From positions 62,001 through 126,000 of the forward strand of contig NC_011666.1 of NCBI RefSeq assembly GCF_000021745.1: a DNA stretch of 64,000 bases, written 5' to 3'. This DNA is from Methylocella silvestris BL2. GTDB taxonomy: Bacteria > Pseudomonadota > Alphaproteobacteria > Rhizobiales > Beijerinckiaceae. The position numbers and the translations under genes are program-made. Positions 52,992-63,017 of this stretch are shown here, piece after piece (the first letter of the stretch is position 1; each line of letters starts with the position of its first letter). The notes under the pieces are model-generated. The model was not told where the DNA came from. It searched no databases and saw only the letters and a program-made list of their open reading frames with translations.

Positions 52992-53546
52992 TTGCAGAGC
53001 GTTTTTCGTTCCATCAGGCTGACAGCGGCCTGCGCGATTTTCATCGCGGGTTTTGCGGGTCTCGCGACGGCGCAGAAGTCCGCCCCCCAGGCGGCGCCCC
53101 CCGCGGCGCCCGCGCCAGCCGGCGTCATCAAACCGTCCCACCTCGCCGCGGCGCGCGCGCTGGTGCTGAGTTCCGGCATGGCGCGCTCCTTCACCGCCAT
53201 CATCCCCGAATTCGTCGATCAGATCGGCGCGTCGCTGAGCCAAACCCGCCCGGAGTTGACCCAGGATCTCAAAGAGGTTTTGACCAATCTGCAGCCGGAA
53301 TTCGAACGTTTGCCGGATCAAATGACCGGTTTCGCGGCGCAGATTTTCGCCCAGCATCTCAGCGAGCCCGACATCAATACGGCGGTCGCCTTTTTCACCA
53401 GCGCCGCCGGCAAGAATTACGTGGCGTCGCAACCGGCCGTCCTCAGCGACATCGTGACCGCCATGCAGGGCTGGCAGGGCAAGATATCGACCGATATGAT
53501 GACCCGGGTGCGGGAAGAAATGAAGAAAAAGGGCCACGACATCTGA
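52992..53546 (+). CDS. DUF2059 exported protein
   Basis: 184 aa. Signal peptide (AACAIFIAGFAGLATAQ), a proline/alanine-rich linker, then the DUF2059 helical domain (HLAAARALVLSSGMARSFTAIIPEF ... LSEPDINTAVAFFTSAAGKNYVASQP). The family is periplasmic with unknown role; its conserved place between rpiA and gor suggests a link to redox or envelope upkeep, by context only. TTG 52992 follows GGGAG. Confidence 0.85.
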   Translation: MQSVFRSIRLTAACAIFIAGFAGLATAQKSAPQAAPPAAPAPAGVIKPSHLAAARALVLSSGMARSFTAIIPEFVDQIGASLSQTRPELTQDLKEVLTNLQPEFERLPDQMTGFAAQIFAQHLSEPDINTAVAFFTSAAGKNYVASQPAVLSDIVTAMQGWQGKISTDMMTRVREEMKKKGHDI

Positions 53547-53596
53547 GCGCGTGACCGCGTGCGCCCCGCGGCGTCCGATAGTCCAAGGCGAGGCGA

Positions 53597-55021
53597 ATGA
53601 CCGATTTCGATGTTGATCTTTTCGTAATCGGGGCCGGCTCCGGGGGCGTGCGCGCCGCCCGCATCGCCGCGGGCTATGGCGCTCGGGTCGCCATCGCCGA
53701 GGAATTCCGCGTCGGCGGAACCTGCGTCATTCGCGGCTGCGTGCCGAAGAAGCTGATGGTCTACGCCAGCCGCTTTCGTGACGAATTTGACGATGCGGCC
53801 GGGTTTGGCTGGACCATCCCTGAGACGGCCTTCGACTGGCCAAAGCTCGTGGCCGCCAAGGAGCGCGAAATTTCGCGGTTGTCCGCGATCTATCGGGCCA
53901 ATCTCGAAAAAGCCGGCGTCGCGATGATCGACAGCCGCGCCGAGATCGAAGATCCAAACAGCATTGTCCTTGCCGATGGCCGCAGGCTCAGCGCCAAAAT
54001 CATCCTTGTCGCGACCGGCGGGACGCCTGTGCTTGAGCCGGAGATTCCAGGTCGCGAACTGGCGATCACCTCGAATGAGGTTTTCGATCTTCCCGTCATG
54101 CCGCCGCGTCTCCTGATCGTCGGCGCCGGCTATATTTCGGTGGAGTTCGCCTCGATTTTCACGCGGCTCGGATCGAAGGTCGCGATCGCCTCGCGCGGCG
54201 AAAATGTGCTGCGCGGATTTGACGACGACATGCGCTGCGGCGTGCGCGACGCGCTCGTGGAGGAGGGCGTCGAGATGCATTTCAGCCATCTTCCGACGCG
54301 GATCGAAAAGATCGACGGGGGTTTAAGAGTTCATCTCACCTCGGGCCTTCAGCTCGATGTGGATCAGGTGATGATGGCGACCGGCCGGCGCCCCCACACG
54401 AAGGGACTCGGCCTCGAGCGCGCTGGCGTGAAGCTGGATGGCGTCGGGGCCGTGATCGTCGATCATTTCTCGCAATCGAACGTCAAATCGATCTACGCCG
54501 TCGGCGACGTCACCAACCGCATTCAGCTGACGCCGATCGCCATCCGCGAGGGCCACGCCTTCGCCGATACGGTGTTCGGCGACAAGCCGACAGCGGTTGA
54601 TCACGCCCATGTGCCGACCGCAGTGTTCACGACACCGGAGCTCGGCGCGGTCGGCCTCACCGAGGTTGAGGCGCGCGAGGTCTGCGACTGCGTCGATATC
54701 TATCAGGCGAGCTTTCGCCCGCTAAAAGCGACGCTTTCGGGCCGGACCGAGAAAACCATGATGAAAATCGTCGTCGACGGCCGTAGCGACGTCGTGCTTG
54801 GGGTCCATATTCTCGGCGAAGGCGCCGCAGAACTGGCGCAAGTCCTTGCCATCGCCATTCGCCTCGGCGCCAAGAAAGCCGATTTCGACGCGACCATCGC
54901 CGTGCATCCAACCTCGGCCGAGGAGCTTGTGACGATGCGCGCCCGCACGGCGCGCTTCGAGCGGGCGACCGCGGGCCCGGAGGCGCCCGACGCCGTTGAC
55001 GCCGAGTTTTTGAACGGATGA
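53597..55021 (+). CDS. gor: glutathione-disulfide reductase
   Basis: 474 aa flavoprotein that keeps glutathione reduced with NADPH. FAD motif GAGSGGVRAARIAA, redox-active Cys pair in GGTCVIRGCVPKK, NADPH-binding GAGYISVEFASIFTRLGSKVAIASR, and C-terminal His-Glu in AVHPTSAEE. ATG 53597. Glutathione also serves ArsC in this window. Downstream the acetyltransferase begins at 22 bases. Confidence 0.95.
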   Translation: MTDFDVDLFVIGAGSGGVRAARIAAGYGARVAIAEEFRVGGTCVIRGCVPKKLMVYASRFRDEFDDAAGFGWTIPETAFDWPKLVAAKEREISRLSAIYRANLEKAGVAMIDSRAEIEDPNSIVLADGRRLSAKIILVATGGTPVLEPEIPGRELAITSNEVFDLPVMPPRLLIVGAGYISVEFASIFTRLGSKVAIASRGENVLRGFDDDMRCGVRDALVEEGVEMHFSHLPTRIEKIDGGLRVHLTSGLQLDVDQVMMATGRRPHTKGLGLERAGVKLDGVGAVIVDHFSQSNVKSIYAVGDVTNRIQLTPIAIREGHAFADTVFGDKPTAVDHAHVPTAVFTTPELGAVGLTEVEAREVCDCVDIYQASFRPLKATLSGRTEKTMMKIVVDGRSDVVLGVHILGEGAAELAQVLAIAIRLGAKKADFDATIAVHPTSAEELVTMRARTARFERATAGPEAPDAVDAEFLNG

Positions 55022-55043
55022 CCCGCCTCGCCGATTTGAGCTC

Positions 55044-55595
55044 ATGAGCCAAAGCGAGATGCAGAAAATGCTCGCGGGGGCGCTTTATCGCGCCGACGAC
55101 CCGGAGATCTCGGCCGCCCACCGTAAGGCATGTATCTGGCTTGAGCGCTACAATTCCATGCTCGCGGCCTCGATCGCGGAGCGTCACGCGGCGCTGGCGG
55201 AATTGCTTGGCGAGGTCGGCGCTGGCGTCAATATCCGGCCGCCGTTCCATTGCGATTATGGCTTCAACATTCGCATCGGCGCGGGCGCGTTCCTCAATTT
55301 CAACTGCGTGATCCTCGATGTCGTTGCGGTGAGCATCGGCCAAATGACGCAAATCGGCCCGGCCGTGCAGATCCTCGCGGCCGACCATCCGCGCGATCCG
55401 GCGCAGCGTCGGGCCATGCTCGAATCGGGGCGTCCGGTCAGCATCGGCGCCAATTGCTGGATTGGCGCGGGGGCGTTGATCCTGCCCGGCGTGACGATCG
55501 GCGATGATTGCATCATCGGCGCGGGAAGCGTTGTGACGCGCGACGTCGCGGCGGGCGCGACCGTCGCCAGCAATCCGGCGCGGCGTCTCAGATAG
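55044..55595 (+). CDS. sugar O-acetyltransferase (maltose acetyltransferase/NodL type)
   Basis: 183 aa. N-terminal Mac domain (EMQKMLAGALYRADDPEISAAHRKACIWLERYN), then left-handed beta-helix hexapeptides, with the catalytic His in AADHPRD and CoA-site residues in VSIGANCWIGAGALILPGVTIG. Acetylates a sugar with acetyl-CoA. Substrate (maltose, Nod factor precursor, surface sugar) is not predictable. ATG 55044. Confidence 0.9.
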   Translation: MSQSEMQKMLAGALYRADDPEISAAHRKACIWLERYNSMLAASIAERHAALAELLGEVGAGVNIRPPFHCDYGFNIRIGAGAFLNFNCVILDVVAVSIGQMTQIGPAVQILAADHPRDPAQRRAMLESGRPVSIGANCWIGAGALILPGVTIGDDCIIGAGSVVTRDVAAGATVASNPARRLR

Positions 55596-55748
55596 GCTCA
55601 AAGCGCAAACATTGCATCCGGGGGGCCGCGCCTGCTAGATGCTTTCTTTCCAAAAAGTCCTATCTAGGACGCGGAGGATCTGCGCCGTCTGGGCTCCGGC
55701 CCAAAATTCAATCATTGGGAGCGGCCGGAACCGCTCGGGAGTATTAAA

Positions 55749-57140
55749 ATGTCCGTCGAGTCCTGGTCGCCGTCGAGCTGGAGAGCCAAGCCGATCGAGC
55801 AGTCGCCCGTCTATTCCGACGCCGCGGCGCTCGCGGATGTCGAACGGCAGCTCGCCGGCTTTCCTCCGCTCGTCTTTGCCGGCGAAGCGCGCAAGTTGAA
55901 GCGCATGCTCGGCAAGGTCGCCAATGGCGAAGCTTTTCTGCTTCAGGGCGGCGATTGCGCCGAAAGCTTTGCCGAGCATTCGGCGGACAATATTCGCGAT
56001 TTCTTCCGCGTCTTCCTGCAGATGGCGGTGGTGGAAACCTTCGCCGCCGCGCTGCCGGTGGTCAAGGTTGGCCGCATCGCCGGCCAGTTCGCCAAGCCCC
56101 GTTCGGCGCCGAACGAGACCGTCGGCGGCGTGTCGCTGCCGAGCTATCGCGGCGATATCGTCAATGACATTGCGTTTGAGGCGAGCGCCCGCGTGCCAGA
56201 CCCCGCGCGCCAGCTCATGGCCTATCGGCAGGCGGCGGCGACCTTGAACCTGCTGCGCGCCTTCGCGACGGGCGGCTACGCCAATCTTGAAAACGCGCAT
56301 CAATGGATGCTGGGCTTCATCAAGGACAGCCCGCAGTCGGCGCGCTATCAGGAGCTTGCCGACCACATCACCCAAACGCTCGGCTTCATGCGGGCGATCG
56401 GGCTCGATCCCGAGTCCCATCAGGAGCTGCGGCAGACCGATTTTTACACCTCGCATGAGGCGCTGCTGCTCGGCTTCGAGGAGGCGCTGACGCGCGTCGA
56501 TTCGACGACCGGGGATTATTACGCGACCTCCGGCCATATGATCTGGATCGGCGACCGCACGCGTCAGCCCGGCCACGCCCATATCGAATATGCGCGCGGC
56601 GTTAAAAACCCGATCGGCCTCAAATGCGGCCCGACGCTGAACCCTGATGAGCTGATCCGGCTGATCGACATCCTGAACCCGGACAATGAGGCCGGGCGCC
56701 TGACGCTGATCTGCCGCTTCGGCGCCGACAAGGTCGAGGCCAGCCTGCCGACCCTGATCCGCGCCGTTCAACAGGAAGGACGCAGCGTCGTGTGGTCTTG
56801 CGATCCGATGCATGGCAACACGGTCAAGGCCGCCTCCGGCTACAAGACGCGGCCGTTCGACAAGATCATGAGCGAGATCCGCTCCTTCTTCGCGGTCCAC
56901 CAGGGCGAAGGAACCTATCCGGGCGGCGTGCATCTCGAAATGACCGGAAAGAACGTCACCGAATGCACCGGCGGCGCGCGCGCGATCTCCGACGCCGATC
57001 TGCATGATCGCTATCATACCTATTGCGATCCGCGCCTCAATGCAGAGCAGGCGATCGAGGTGGCTTTCCTGATCGCCGAACTGTTGAAGACCGGCCGTAT
57101 GGGCAAGGGCCTGCAGGCCCATCCCGCCGCCGCCGAATGA
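55749..57140 (+). CDS. class II 3-deoxy-7-phosphoheptulonate synthase
   Basis: 463 aa. Condenses PEP and erythrose-4-phosphate, the first step of the shikimate pathway. The class II (plant/microbial) type is clear from [65 protein letters not shown] and [10 protein letters not shown]. Metal-binding Cys, His, Glu and Asp positions are present. ATG 55749. Single-gene unit with a terminator downstream. Confidence 0.95.
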   Translation: MSVESWSPSSWRAKPIEQSPVYSDAAALADVERQLAGFPPLVFAGEARKLKRMLGKVANGEAFLLQGGDCAESFAEHSADNIRDFFRVFLQMAVVETFAAALPVVKVGRIAGQFAKPRSAPNETVGGVSLPSYRGDIVNDIAFEASARVPDPARQLMAYRQAAATLNLLRAFATGGYANLENAHQWMLGFIKDSPQSARYQELADHITQTLGFMRAIGLDPESHQELRQTDFYTSHEALLLGFEEALTRVDSTTGDYYATSGHMIWIGDRTRQPGHAHIEYARGVKNPIGLKCGPTLNPDELIRLIDILNPDNEAGRLTLICRFGADKVEASLPTLIRAVQQEGRSVVWSCDPMHGNTVKAASGYKTRPFDKIMSEIRSFFAVHQGEGTYPGGVHLEMTGKNVTECTGGARAISDADLHDRYHTYCDPRLNAEQAIEVAFLIAELLKTGRMGKGLQAHPAAAE

Positions 57141-57144
57141 GACA

Positions 57145-57174
57145 AAAGCCGCGCCTTAAGCGCGCGGCCTTTTG
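57145..57174 (+). terminator. DAHP synthase terminator
   Basis: AAAA-GCCGCGC (57145-57155) pairs with GCGCGGC (57163-57169), followed by C and TTTT. Starts five bases after the stop. Confidence 0.8.
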
Positions 57175-57312
57175 ATCTCAGCCGATCACCACAACGAGAA
57201 TGGCGGACAAGCGCAGCCACATGCGTTCCCGGAGCCGGGCCATGCGCTTGCGTCAGCCATTTGGCAGTAAGCGAGGACATTTGATGACGCTGGCGCAAGG
57301 CTGCATTCTCCA

Positions 57313-59043
57313 ATGACCGACACGCTCGTCATCGGCCTCGCGCAGATTGATTCGACGGTTGGCGATATCGCCGGCAATGTCGCGCGCGTCCGCGCAGCCC
57401 GCACGGAAGCGGCGGGTTTCGGCGCTGACGTCGTGATGTTTTCGGAGCTCTTCATCGCCGGCTATCCGCCGGAAGATCTGGTTCTGAAGCCGGCCTTTCT
57501 GGAGGCCTGCCGAGCGGCCCTTGACGACCTTGCGCGCGACACCGCCGACGGCGGTCCGGCGATTCTCGTCGGCGTTCCGCTCGTCGAAAACGGGCTTGCC
57601 TACAACGCCTATGCGCTGCTCGACGGCGGCCGCGTCGAGGCCGTGCGCTACAAGGTCGATCTGCCGAATTACGGCGTTTTCGACGAAAAGCGCGTGTTCG
57701 CCCCGGGACCCATGCCGGGCCCCCTAACGCTGCGCGGCGTGCGCATCGGCGTGCCGATCTGCGAAGACATCTGGGGGCCCGATCCGGTCGAATGCATCGC
57801 CGAAACGGGCGGCGAAATTCTGCTCGTTCCCAACGGCTCGCCCTATTGGCGCGGCAAAGCTGACGAGCGCCTCGCCATTGTCGCCGCCCGGGTCGTCGAG
57901 AGCGGCCTGCCGCTGATCTATCTCAATCAGGTCGGCGGCCAGGACGAATTGGTTTTCGACGGCGCCTCCTTCGGCCTCAACGCCGACCGGACGCTCGCCT
58001 TCCAGCTTCCGGCCTTTACTTCCGTGGTGGCGAGAACCGTGTGGCGGCGCGGCGACAACGGCTTTGTCTGCGTTGAAGGGCCGAAGGCCGCCATCGAACA
58101 GGGCGAGGAGGCCGACTACAGCGCCTGTGTGGTCGGGCTTCGCGACTATGTCGAGAAGAACGGATTTCCCGGCGTCGTGCTCGGCCTCTCGGGCGGGATC
58201 GATTCCGCGCTATGCGCCGCCATGGCCGTGGACGCGCTGGGCGCCGCCCGCGTTCATTGCGTCATGCTGCCCTATCGCTACACCTCGAATGAGTCCCTTT
58301 TCGACGCGGAAGGCTGCGCAAAAGCGCTTGGCGTCCGCTACGACATTTTGCCGATCGAGCCGATCGTTTCCGGCTTCGAGACGACGCTGCGGCCATTGTT
58401 TGCTGGAACTCCCCCGGGCCTCACGGAAGAAAACATCCAGAGCCGCGTGCGCGGCGCAACGCTGATGGCAATCTCCAACAAATTTGGCGCGATGCTGGTG
58501 ACGACTGGCAACAAGTCGGAATTGTCGGTTGGCTACGCCACCATCTATGGCGACATGAATGGCGGCTTCAATCCGTTGAAAGATCTCTACAAGATGGAGG
58601 TTTTTCGGCTGTGCCGCCTGCGCAACCGCTGGAAGCCGAAAGGCGCGCTCGGACCCGATGGCGTGGTGATTCCAGAAAATATTCTGGTGAAGCCGCCCTC
58701 GGCGGAGCTGCGCGAGAATCAGAAGGATCAGGATTCGCTGCCGCCCTATGAAGAGCTTGACGCCATTCTGGAAGGGCTGGTCGAAAAGGAGATGCGCGTC
58801 TCCGATCTGATCGCGGCGGGTTTTACGGCTGAAACGGTGAAGAAGGTCGAACGGCTGCTTTATCTCGCCGAATACAAGCGCCGCCAGTCGGCGCCCGGCG
58901 TCAAAGTGACGAAGAAGAATTTCGGCCGCGACCGCCGCTACCCGATCCTCAACAAATTCCGCGATTCGGGCGCTCCCGCCCCGGCGCCCGAAAAGCGAGG
59001 GCCGAGCGGCCTGGGCGTGGCTCCGGCCGATGATGTTGTGTAG
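57313..59043 (+). CDS. nadE: glutamine-dependent NAD+ synthase
   Basis: 576 aa. The last step of NAD synthesis: amidation of deamido-NAD using glutamine. The N-terminal nitrilase-like glutaminase domain (1-250) has the Glu-Lys-Cys triad in FSELFIAGYPPED, RYKVDLPN and VPICEDIWGP. The C-terminal synthetase domain has the ATP loop LGLSGGIDSALCAAMA and TGNKSELSVGYATIYGDM. ATG 57313. It converges on the serine hydrolase gene. Confidence 0.96.
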   Translation: MTDTLVIGLAQIDSTVGDIAGNVARVRAARTEAAGFGADVVMFSELFIAGYPPEDLVLKPAFLEACRAALDDLARDTADGGPAILVGVPLVENGLAYNAYALLDGGRVEAVRYKVDLPNYGVFDEKRVFAPGPMPGPLTLRGVRIGVPICEDIWGPDPVECIAETGGEILLVPNGSPYWRGKADERLAIVAARVVESGLPLIYLNQVGGQDELVFDGASFGLNADRTLAFQLPAFTSVVARTVWRRGDNGFVCVEGPKAAIEQGEEADYSACVVGLRDYVEKNGFPGVVLGLSGGIDSALCAAMAVDALGAARVHCVMLPYRYTSNESLFDAEGCAKALGVRYDILPIEPIVSGFETTLRPLFAGTPPGLTEENIQSRVRGATLMAISNKFGAMLVTTGNKSELSVGYATIYGDMNGGFNPLKDLYKMEVFRLCRLRNRWKPKGALGPDGVVIPENILVKPPSAELRENQKDQDSLPPYEELDAILEGLVEKEMRVSDLIAAGFTAETVKKVERLLYLAEYKRRQSAPGVKVTKKNFGRDRRYPILNKFRDSGAPAPAPEKRGPSGLGVAPADDVV

Positions 59044-59052
59044 CGCCGGGGT

Positions 59053-60423
59053 TCATTCGCGCGGGTAGCGCCGTCTTGCCTCGTCGGAAAAGGCCTGTTC
59101 GCTTTGCAGCCTGTCGCCCGCCAGCCAAACTTCGCTGACGTCCCCTTTGTCATTGCGAACGAGCCGCGCCGGCTCGCCAAAATTGCCGAATCCGCCAGCC
59201 TTTGTAATTGTGGCGGCGTCGGCGCCGCAGGGCGTCAGCTCGCTGACGTCGGCGAATGGATTTAACTGCGCCGGAAGCGCGACCAACACCTTGTGGCCCA
59301 TGGGCGTGAGATCTGTCGCGCCCCAGAGAGTCCACCACCGCCCCGTCCAGTGAGCGACGTCTTCGTGCGGCGCGCCATGGTGAGCAAAAGCCTGCAAAAT
59401 ATGCGTGACGCCGTCGAACAATTGCGCCGCCCCGCCGTCGCTCGCATTCGTCAGCACCGAGACGCAGAGCTCTTGCGACGGCAACACGGCGGTGTGGGTG
59501 GCGAAGCCCTGAAAGCTGCCGGAATGACCGTACCAGGGCCAATCGCCGATATCGCCGTGAATGAGGCCGAGTCCATAATGCCGCTCCGCGCTCGTGTCGG
59601 GAACGCGCCAATGGCGCCGCGTCATCTCGCGCCGGCTCGCGACGCTGAGGATGCTTTGGTCTGCGTCCGGATTGAGCTGGCTGTAGAATTGCGCAAGGTT
59701 TTTGGCCGAGCTGATGAATCCCGTCGCCGCCGCCAACGCATAGGTCGGATTGTCGCCCGGTATGACGAGGCGCTCGCCGAACAACAGCTTTGCGCTGTGT
59801 CCTTGACTGAGTGTGGCGCGGGCGCCCTCGTTCGCATCGGGGTAGGTTCCGGTTAGACCGGCGGCCGCAACCACCTCGCGCGCGACCCAGTCATTGTAGG
59901 ATTCGCCCGTTACGGCGGCGATCACAAGCCCGAGCAGGCCAAAAGCGTGATTGGAATATTTGAAGCGGAGATTGGGTTCCAGAATGGGCGGCTCGGCGAG
60001 AGCCTCGCGCAATTCCGCCTCGTTGAGAAACGGCCGGCGATCGACCCATTGGCCGCCGTCGCGCCCGTCACGAACGACGCCCGCCGAATGGCTGAGAAGC
60101 TGCGCGAGGCTTGCCTTGGCGATCTGCGGATTGAGCCCTTCGACATAGTGGCCGACGGCGTCGTCGAGGCGGAGCCGGCCCGCATCGGCCAATTTGAGGA
60201 GTCCTACCGCAGTGAAAGTCTTCGAATGGGAGGCGACGCGGAAATTATGGCCCGGCGTCAGGGCGGCGCCGGCAGCGCGATTGGCGATTCCAAAGGCGCA
60301 ATCGAGCGCCAGTTTGCCGTCGGCCGTGATCGCTACGGCGACGCCCGGCAAGTCCTGCTGACGCAGCTGAAACGCGATCCAGCGGGGAATATAGCCCAGC
60401 GCCGCGGCCAACCATTTTTTCAT
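59053..60423 (-). CDS. serine hydrolase, class C beta-lactamase-like
   Basis: 456 aa penicillin-binding-protein fold. SxxK motif SHSK (RVASHSKTFTAVG, residue ~66), YxN motif KYSNHAF, and a C-terminal GHSGSF in place of KTG. Such proteins are usually esterases or D-aminopeptidases rather than antibiotic-hydrolysing AmpC. The N-terminus lacks a clear signal peptide. The C-terminal ~110 residues (WTLWGATDLTPMG... KAGGFGNFGEPARLVRND) form a lipocalin-like extra domain. ATG 60423. Confidence 0.85.
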   Translation of the reverse strand: MKKWLAAALGYIPRWIAFQLRQQDLPGVAVAITADGKLALDCAFGIANRAAGAALTPGHNFRVASHSKTFTAVGLLKLADAGRLRLDDAVGHYVEGLNPQIAKASLAQLLSHSAGVVRDGRDGGQWVDRRPFLNEAELREALAEPPILEPNLRFKYSNHAFGLLGLVIAAVTGESYNDWVAREVVAAAGLTGTYPDANEGARATLSQGHSAKLLFGERLVIPGDNPTYALAAATGFISSAKNLAQFYSQLNPDADQSILSVASRREMTRRHWRVPDTSAERHYGLGLIHGDIGDWPWYGHSGSFQGFATHTAVLPSQELCVSVLTNASDGGAAQLFDGVTHILQAFAHHGAPHEDVAHWTGRWWTLWGATDLTPMGHKVLVALPAQLNPFADVSELTPCGADAATITKAGGFGNFGEPARLVRNDKGDVSEVWLAGDRLQSEQAFSDEARRRYPRE

Positions 60424-60494
60424 AGGCAGCTTCCGTGTGTGGAAACAAGGACGGCTGCCTGTTTATCACGGTTGGCTTTTGTGGGTCGCAGCGC

Positions 60495-61046
60495 TCAGGG
60501 CTTATGCGCCTCGCGCCACTTTCGCACGGCGGCGAGCGCCGTCGAAATATGTTTCTCCGCGCCCGAATCGGCATAGGCGGACAGGATCTTTCCTGCCGGC
60601 GAGATCACATAGGAAATGCGGTGCGCATAGGCCGGCCCGGCGATCGGCAAGGTAAAGGCCGCGTCATAGGCCTTGATCACCGAAAAATCGGGATCGGCGC
60701 CGACCGGGAATTTGTCGCGGCATTCCTTGCTCGAAAACTCCTGTTGCGTCACGATATTATCGCTTGAGACGCCGATGACGCTGGCGCCAGCCGCCGCAAA
60801 ATCCTCGATGCTTTCGGCAAATTCATGCGCCTCCTGAGTGCAGACGCTGGTGAAGGATTTTGGGTAGAAATAAACGACCACCGGCCCTTTTTTCAGGGCT
60901 TCGGCAAGCGAGAATTTGAACGGCTTGCCGCCCTGCGCCGCCTCAAGCGAAAAGTCTGGCGCGGCGTCGCCGGGCTTAAGCGCCGCCATCGCGCCGGTGG
61001 CGAAAATCCCGAGGCAAAAGGAAAGAAACAAGGTCATGCGCTTCAA
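60495..61046 (-). CDS. exported peroxiredoxin (AhpC/TSA, BCP-like)
   Basis: 183 aa. N-terminal signal peptide (LFLSFCLGIFATGAMA), then the thioredoxin-fold peroxiredoxin: PGDAAPDFSLEAA, peroxidatic Cys in YPKSFTSVCTQEAHEF, and conserved Arg near RISYVISPAGKI. A second Cys lies in SKECRDKF and may resolve. Probably reduces peroxides in the periplasm. I chose TTG 61046, eight bases after AAAGGA; ATG 61037 is the alternative. Confidence 0.85.
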   Translation of the reverse strand: MKRMTLFLSFCLGIFATGAMAALKPGDAAPDFSLEAAQGGKPFKFSLAEALKKGPVVVYFYPKSFTSVCTQEAHEFAESIEDFAAAGASVIGVSSDNIVTQQEFSSKECRDKFPVGADPDFSVIKAYDAAFTLPIAGPAYAHRISYVISPAGKILSAYADSGAEKHISTALAAVRKWREAHKP

Positions 61047-61136
61047 GGGAGTCGTCCTTTGTCTCGGATGGCGGCTAGGGGCGGAGCCGAATGGCACTGC
61101 CTTTGCGATCCATAGATAAGGCGCGATCGGCATAGA

Positions 61137-62081
61137 TCAAATTCTTGCCTCGCCGCGGGCGTTCCGCCGAATGACCTGCGGCGGCTGGCCGAAGGCGCGC
61201 AAAAACGCGCGGCGCATGTGATCGCGATCGGAAAAGCCGGTATCCCGCGCGATGCTGTCGATCGGACGCGTTCCCTGCTCCATCATCATTCGCGCCTCCT
61301 CGATGCGGAGATGCTCGACGGCCTTTGCCGGCGATTGCCCGGTTTCAGCATGAAAGGCGCGGCTGAACTGGCGCGGGCTGAGGTGAGCCGCCTCGGCCAG
61401 TTGCTCGACCGTCAACCGCATGTGCAGATTGCGCTTGGCGTAAGCCAGCGCGCTCTGGATGCGATCGGATTTCGGTTCGAGCTCCAGCAGCGCCGAAAAT
61501 TGAGACTGCCCGCCCGCGCGGCGGTGGTAGACCACGAGTTTGCGAGCGACCGAGCGCGCGATCTCAAGCCCCAGATCCTCCTCGACCAAGGCGAGCGCAA
61601 GATCGATTCCGGCTGTCATCCCGGCCGATGTATAAATCGGGCCGTCCACGACAAAGATCCGATCTTCATCGACTTTCACTTTCGGAAACAGCGCCTGCAA
61701 CTGCCGTGCGTGAAACCAGTGCGTCGTCGCGCGCCGTCCATCGAGCAGTCCGGCTTCCGCCAGAACGAACGCGCCCGTGCAGATCGATGCGGTGCGCCGG
61801 CGCCGGCCGGGCGTTTGCCGTAGAAAGGCCGTGAGGCCGGGGCTTGGCGGCGCAATCTCGGTCCCCCCGCCGATGATGAGCGTGTCGTAGTCACCGGCAT
61901 CGAACGCTTCCGTCTCGATCCGCATGCCGACTGAACTTTGGACCAGGCCGCCGCTCTCCGAGAGCAGCCGCACGTCATAGACGGACTTTTCCGCCAGCAT
62001 ATTCGCAAGCTCGAATACCGAGACCACCGCAAGGCCCATCATCGAATAGCCGGGAAAGATGGTGAAACCGACGCGCTGCAT
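61137..62081 (-). CDS. GlxA-family AraC-type transcriptional regulator
   Basis: 314 aa. The N-terminal DJ-1/PfpI-like domain (VGFTIFPGYSMMGLAVVSVFE ... SICTGAFVLAEAGLLDGRRATTHW) keeps the nucleophile-elbow Cys but acts as a sensor. The C-terminal AraC DNA-binding domain has two HTHs (LTVEQLAEAAHLSPRQFSRAFHAETGQSP and DSIARDTGFSDRDHMRRAFLRAFG). ATG 62081. Divergent from the SDR gene, which it probably controls; the 107-base gap holds an ATGTC...GACAT dyad (62094-62121). Confidence 0.9.
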   Translation of the reverse strand: MQRVGFTIFPGYSMMGLAVVSVFELANMLAEKSVYDVRLLSESGGLVQSSVGMRIETEAFDAGDYDTLIIGGGTEIAPPSPGLTAFLRQTPGRRRRTASICTGAFVLAEAGLLDGRRATTHWFHARQLQALFPKVKVDEDRIFVVDGPIYTSAGMTAGIDLALALVEEDLGLEIARSVARKLVVYHRRAGGQSQFSALLELEPKSDRIQSALAYAKRNLHMRLTVEQLAEAAHLSPRQFSRAFHAETGQSPAKAVEHLRIEEARMMMEQGTRPIDSIARDTGFSDRDHMRRAFLRAFGQPPQVIRRNARGEARI

Positions 62082-62188
62082 GGATGGCTCGTTATGTCCT
62101 AAAAGAACGTTTATATGACATTTGAGACGCAGAGCGGCAAGCGTAAACCTCATGCGAGGCCGGCTATCGGCGGACAGAGGGAACGAAC

Positions 62189-63004
62189 ATGACGAATAAC
62201 GGACAAAAGGGCGTCGCGCTGATCACCGGCGGCTCCGCGGGCATCGGCGCCGTCTATGCGGATCGACTGGCCAAGCGCGGCTATGATCTCATTCTGGTCG
62301 CGCGCAATCAGGCGCGGCTCGACGCGCTGGCCGAGCGGTTGCGGGGCGAAACCGGTCGCTCTGTCGAAACGATCGCGGCGAGCCTTGGCGATCGGAACGA
62401 TCTCGCCCGTGTCGAAGCCAGACTCTGCGAGGAGACTCGCCTGACGCTGCTCGTCAACAATGCCGGGGTGGGCGCTGTGACGCCCCTGCTGCAATCCGAT
62501 GTCGACAAGATGGAGCAGATGATCACCTTGAACGTCACCGCGCTGACCCGGCTGACCTATGCCGCAGCGCCCGGTTTCGTCGCGCGGGGCTCGGGCGCCA
62601 TCATCAATATCGCCTCGGTCGTCGCCATTGCGCCGGAATCCCTGAACGGCGTCTACGGCGCGACCAAAGCCTTTGTCCTGGCGCTTAGTCTTTCGCTTCA
62701 GCATGAACTGGCCGCGAAAGGGCTCCGCGTTCAGGCGGTGCTGCCGGGGGCGACGGCCACGGAGTTTTGGGAGATCGCGGGTCTCCCGCACCAGAATCTG
62801 CCGGAGGGGATGGTGATGACGGCGGAAGATATGGTCGACGCCGCGCTGGCGGGCTTTGACCAGGGCGAACTGGTCACCATCCCGGCGCTGCTGGACATAG
62901 CGGAATGGGATGCGTTCGAGGCGGCGCGCCGGGCGATGTCGCCCAAGCTGTCGCGCACGACGCCGGCCGATCGGTACCGGTTAGCGGAAGCTCACGCCGG
63001 CTGA
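62189..63004 (+). CDS. short-chain dehydrogenase/reductase
   Basis: 271 aa. Cofactor loop TGGSAGIGAVYADRL, NNAG structural motif (LLVNNAGVGAV), catalytic Ser in NIASVVA, and Tyr/Lys in YGATKAF. This DltE/YbbO-like branch reduces ketones or aldehydes; the substrate is unknown. ATG 62189 follows AGAGGGAACGAAC. Divergent from the GlxA-type regulator. Confidence 0.9.
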   Translation: MTNNGQKGVALITGGSAGIGAVYADRLAKRGYDLILVARNQARLDALAERLRGETGRSVETIAASLGDRNDLARVEARLCEETRLTLLVNNAGVGAVTPLLQSDVDKMEQMITLNVTALTRLTYAAAPGFVARGSGAIINIASVVAIAPESLNGVYGATKAFVLALSLSLQHELAAKGLRVQAVLPGATATEFWEIAGLPHQNLPEGMVMTAEDMVDAALAGFDQGELVTIPALLDIAEWDAFEAARRAMSPKLSRTTPADRYRLAEAHAG

Positions 63005-63017
63005 GGCGCGCGTTGCT

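Noticed and set aside
55635..57122. 495-codon minus-strand frame opposite DAHP synthase
   Set aside because: Antisense shadow of a strongly conserved enzyme.
59053..60423. AmpC-type antibiotic resistance gene
   Set aside because: The KTG triad is replaced by HSG and an extra C-terminal domain is present, as in esterase/peptidase relatives rather than true AmpC.
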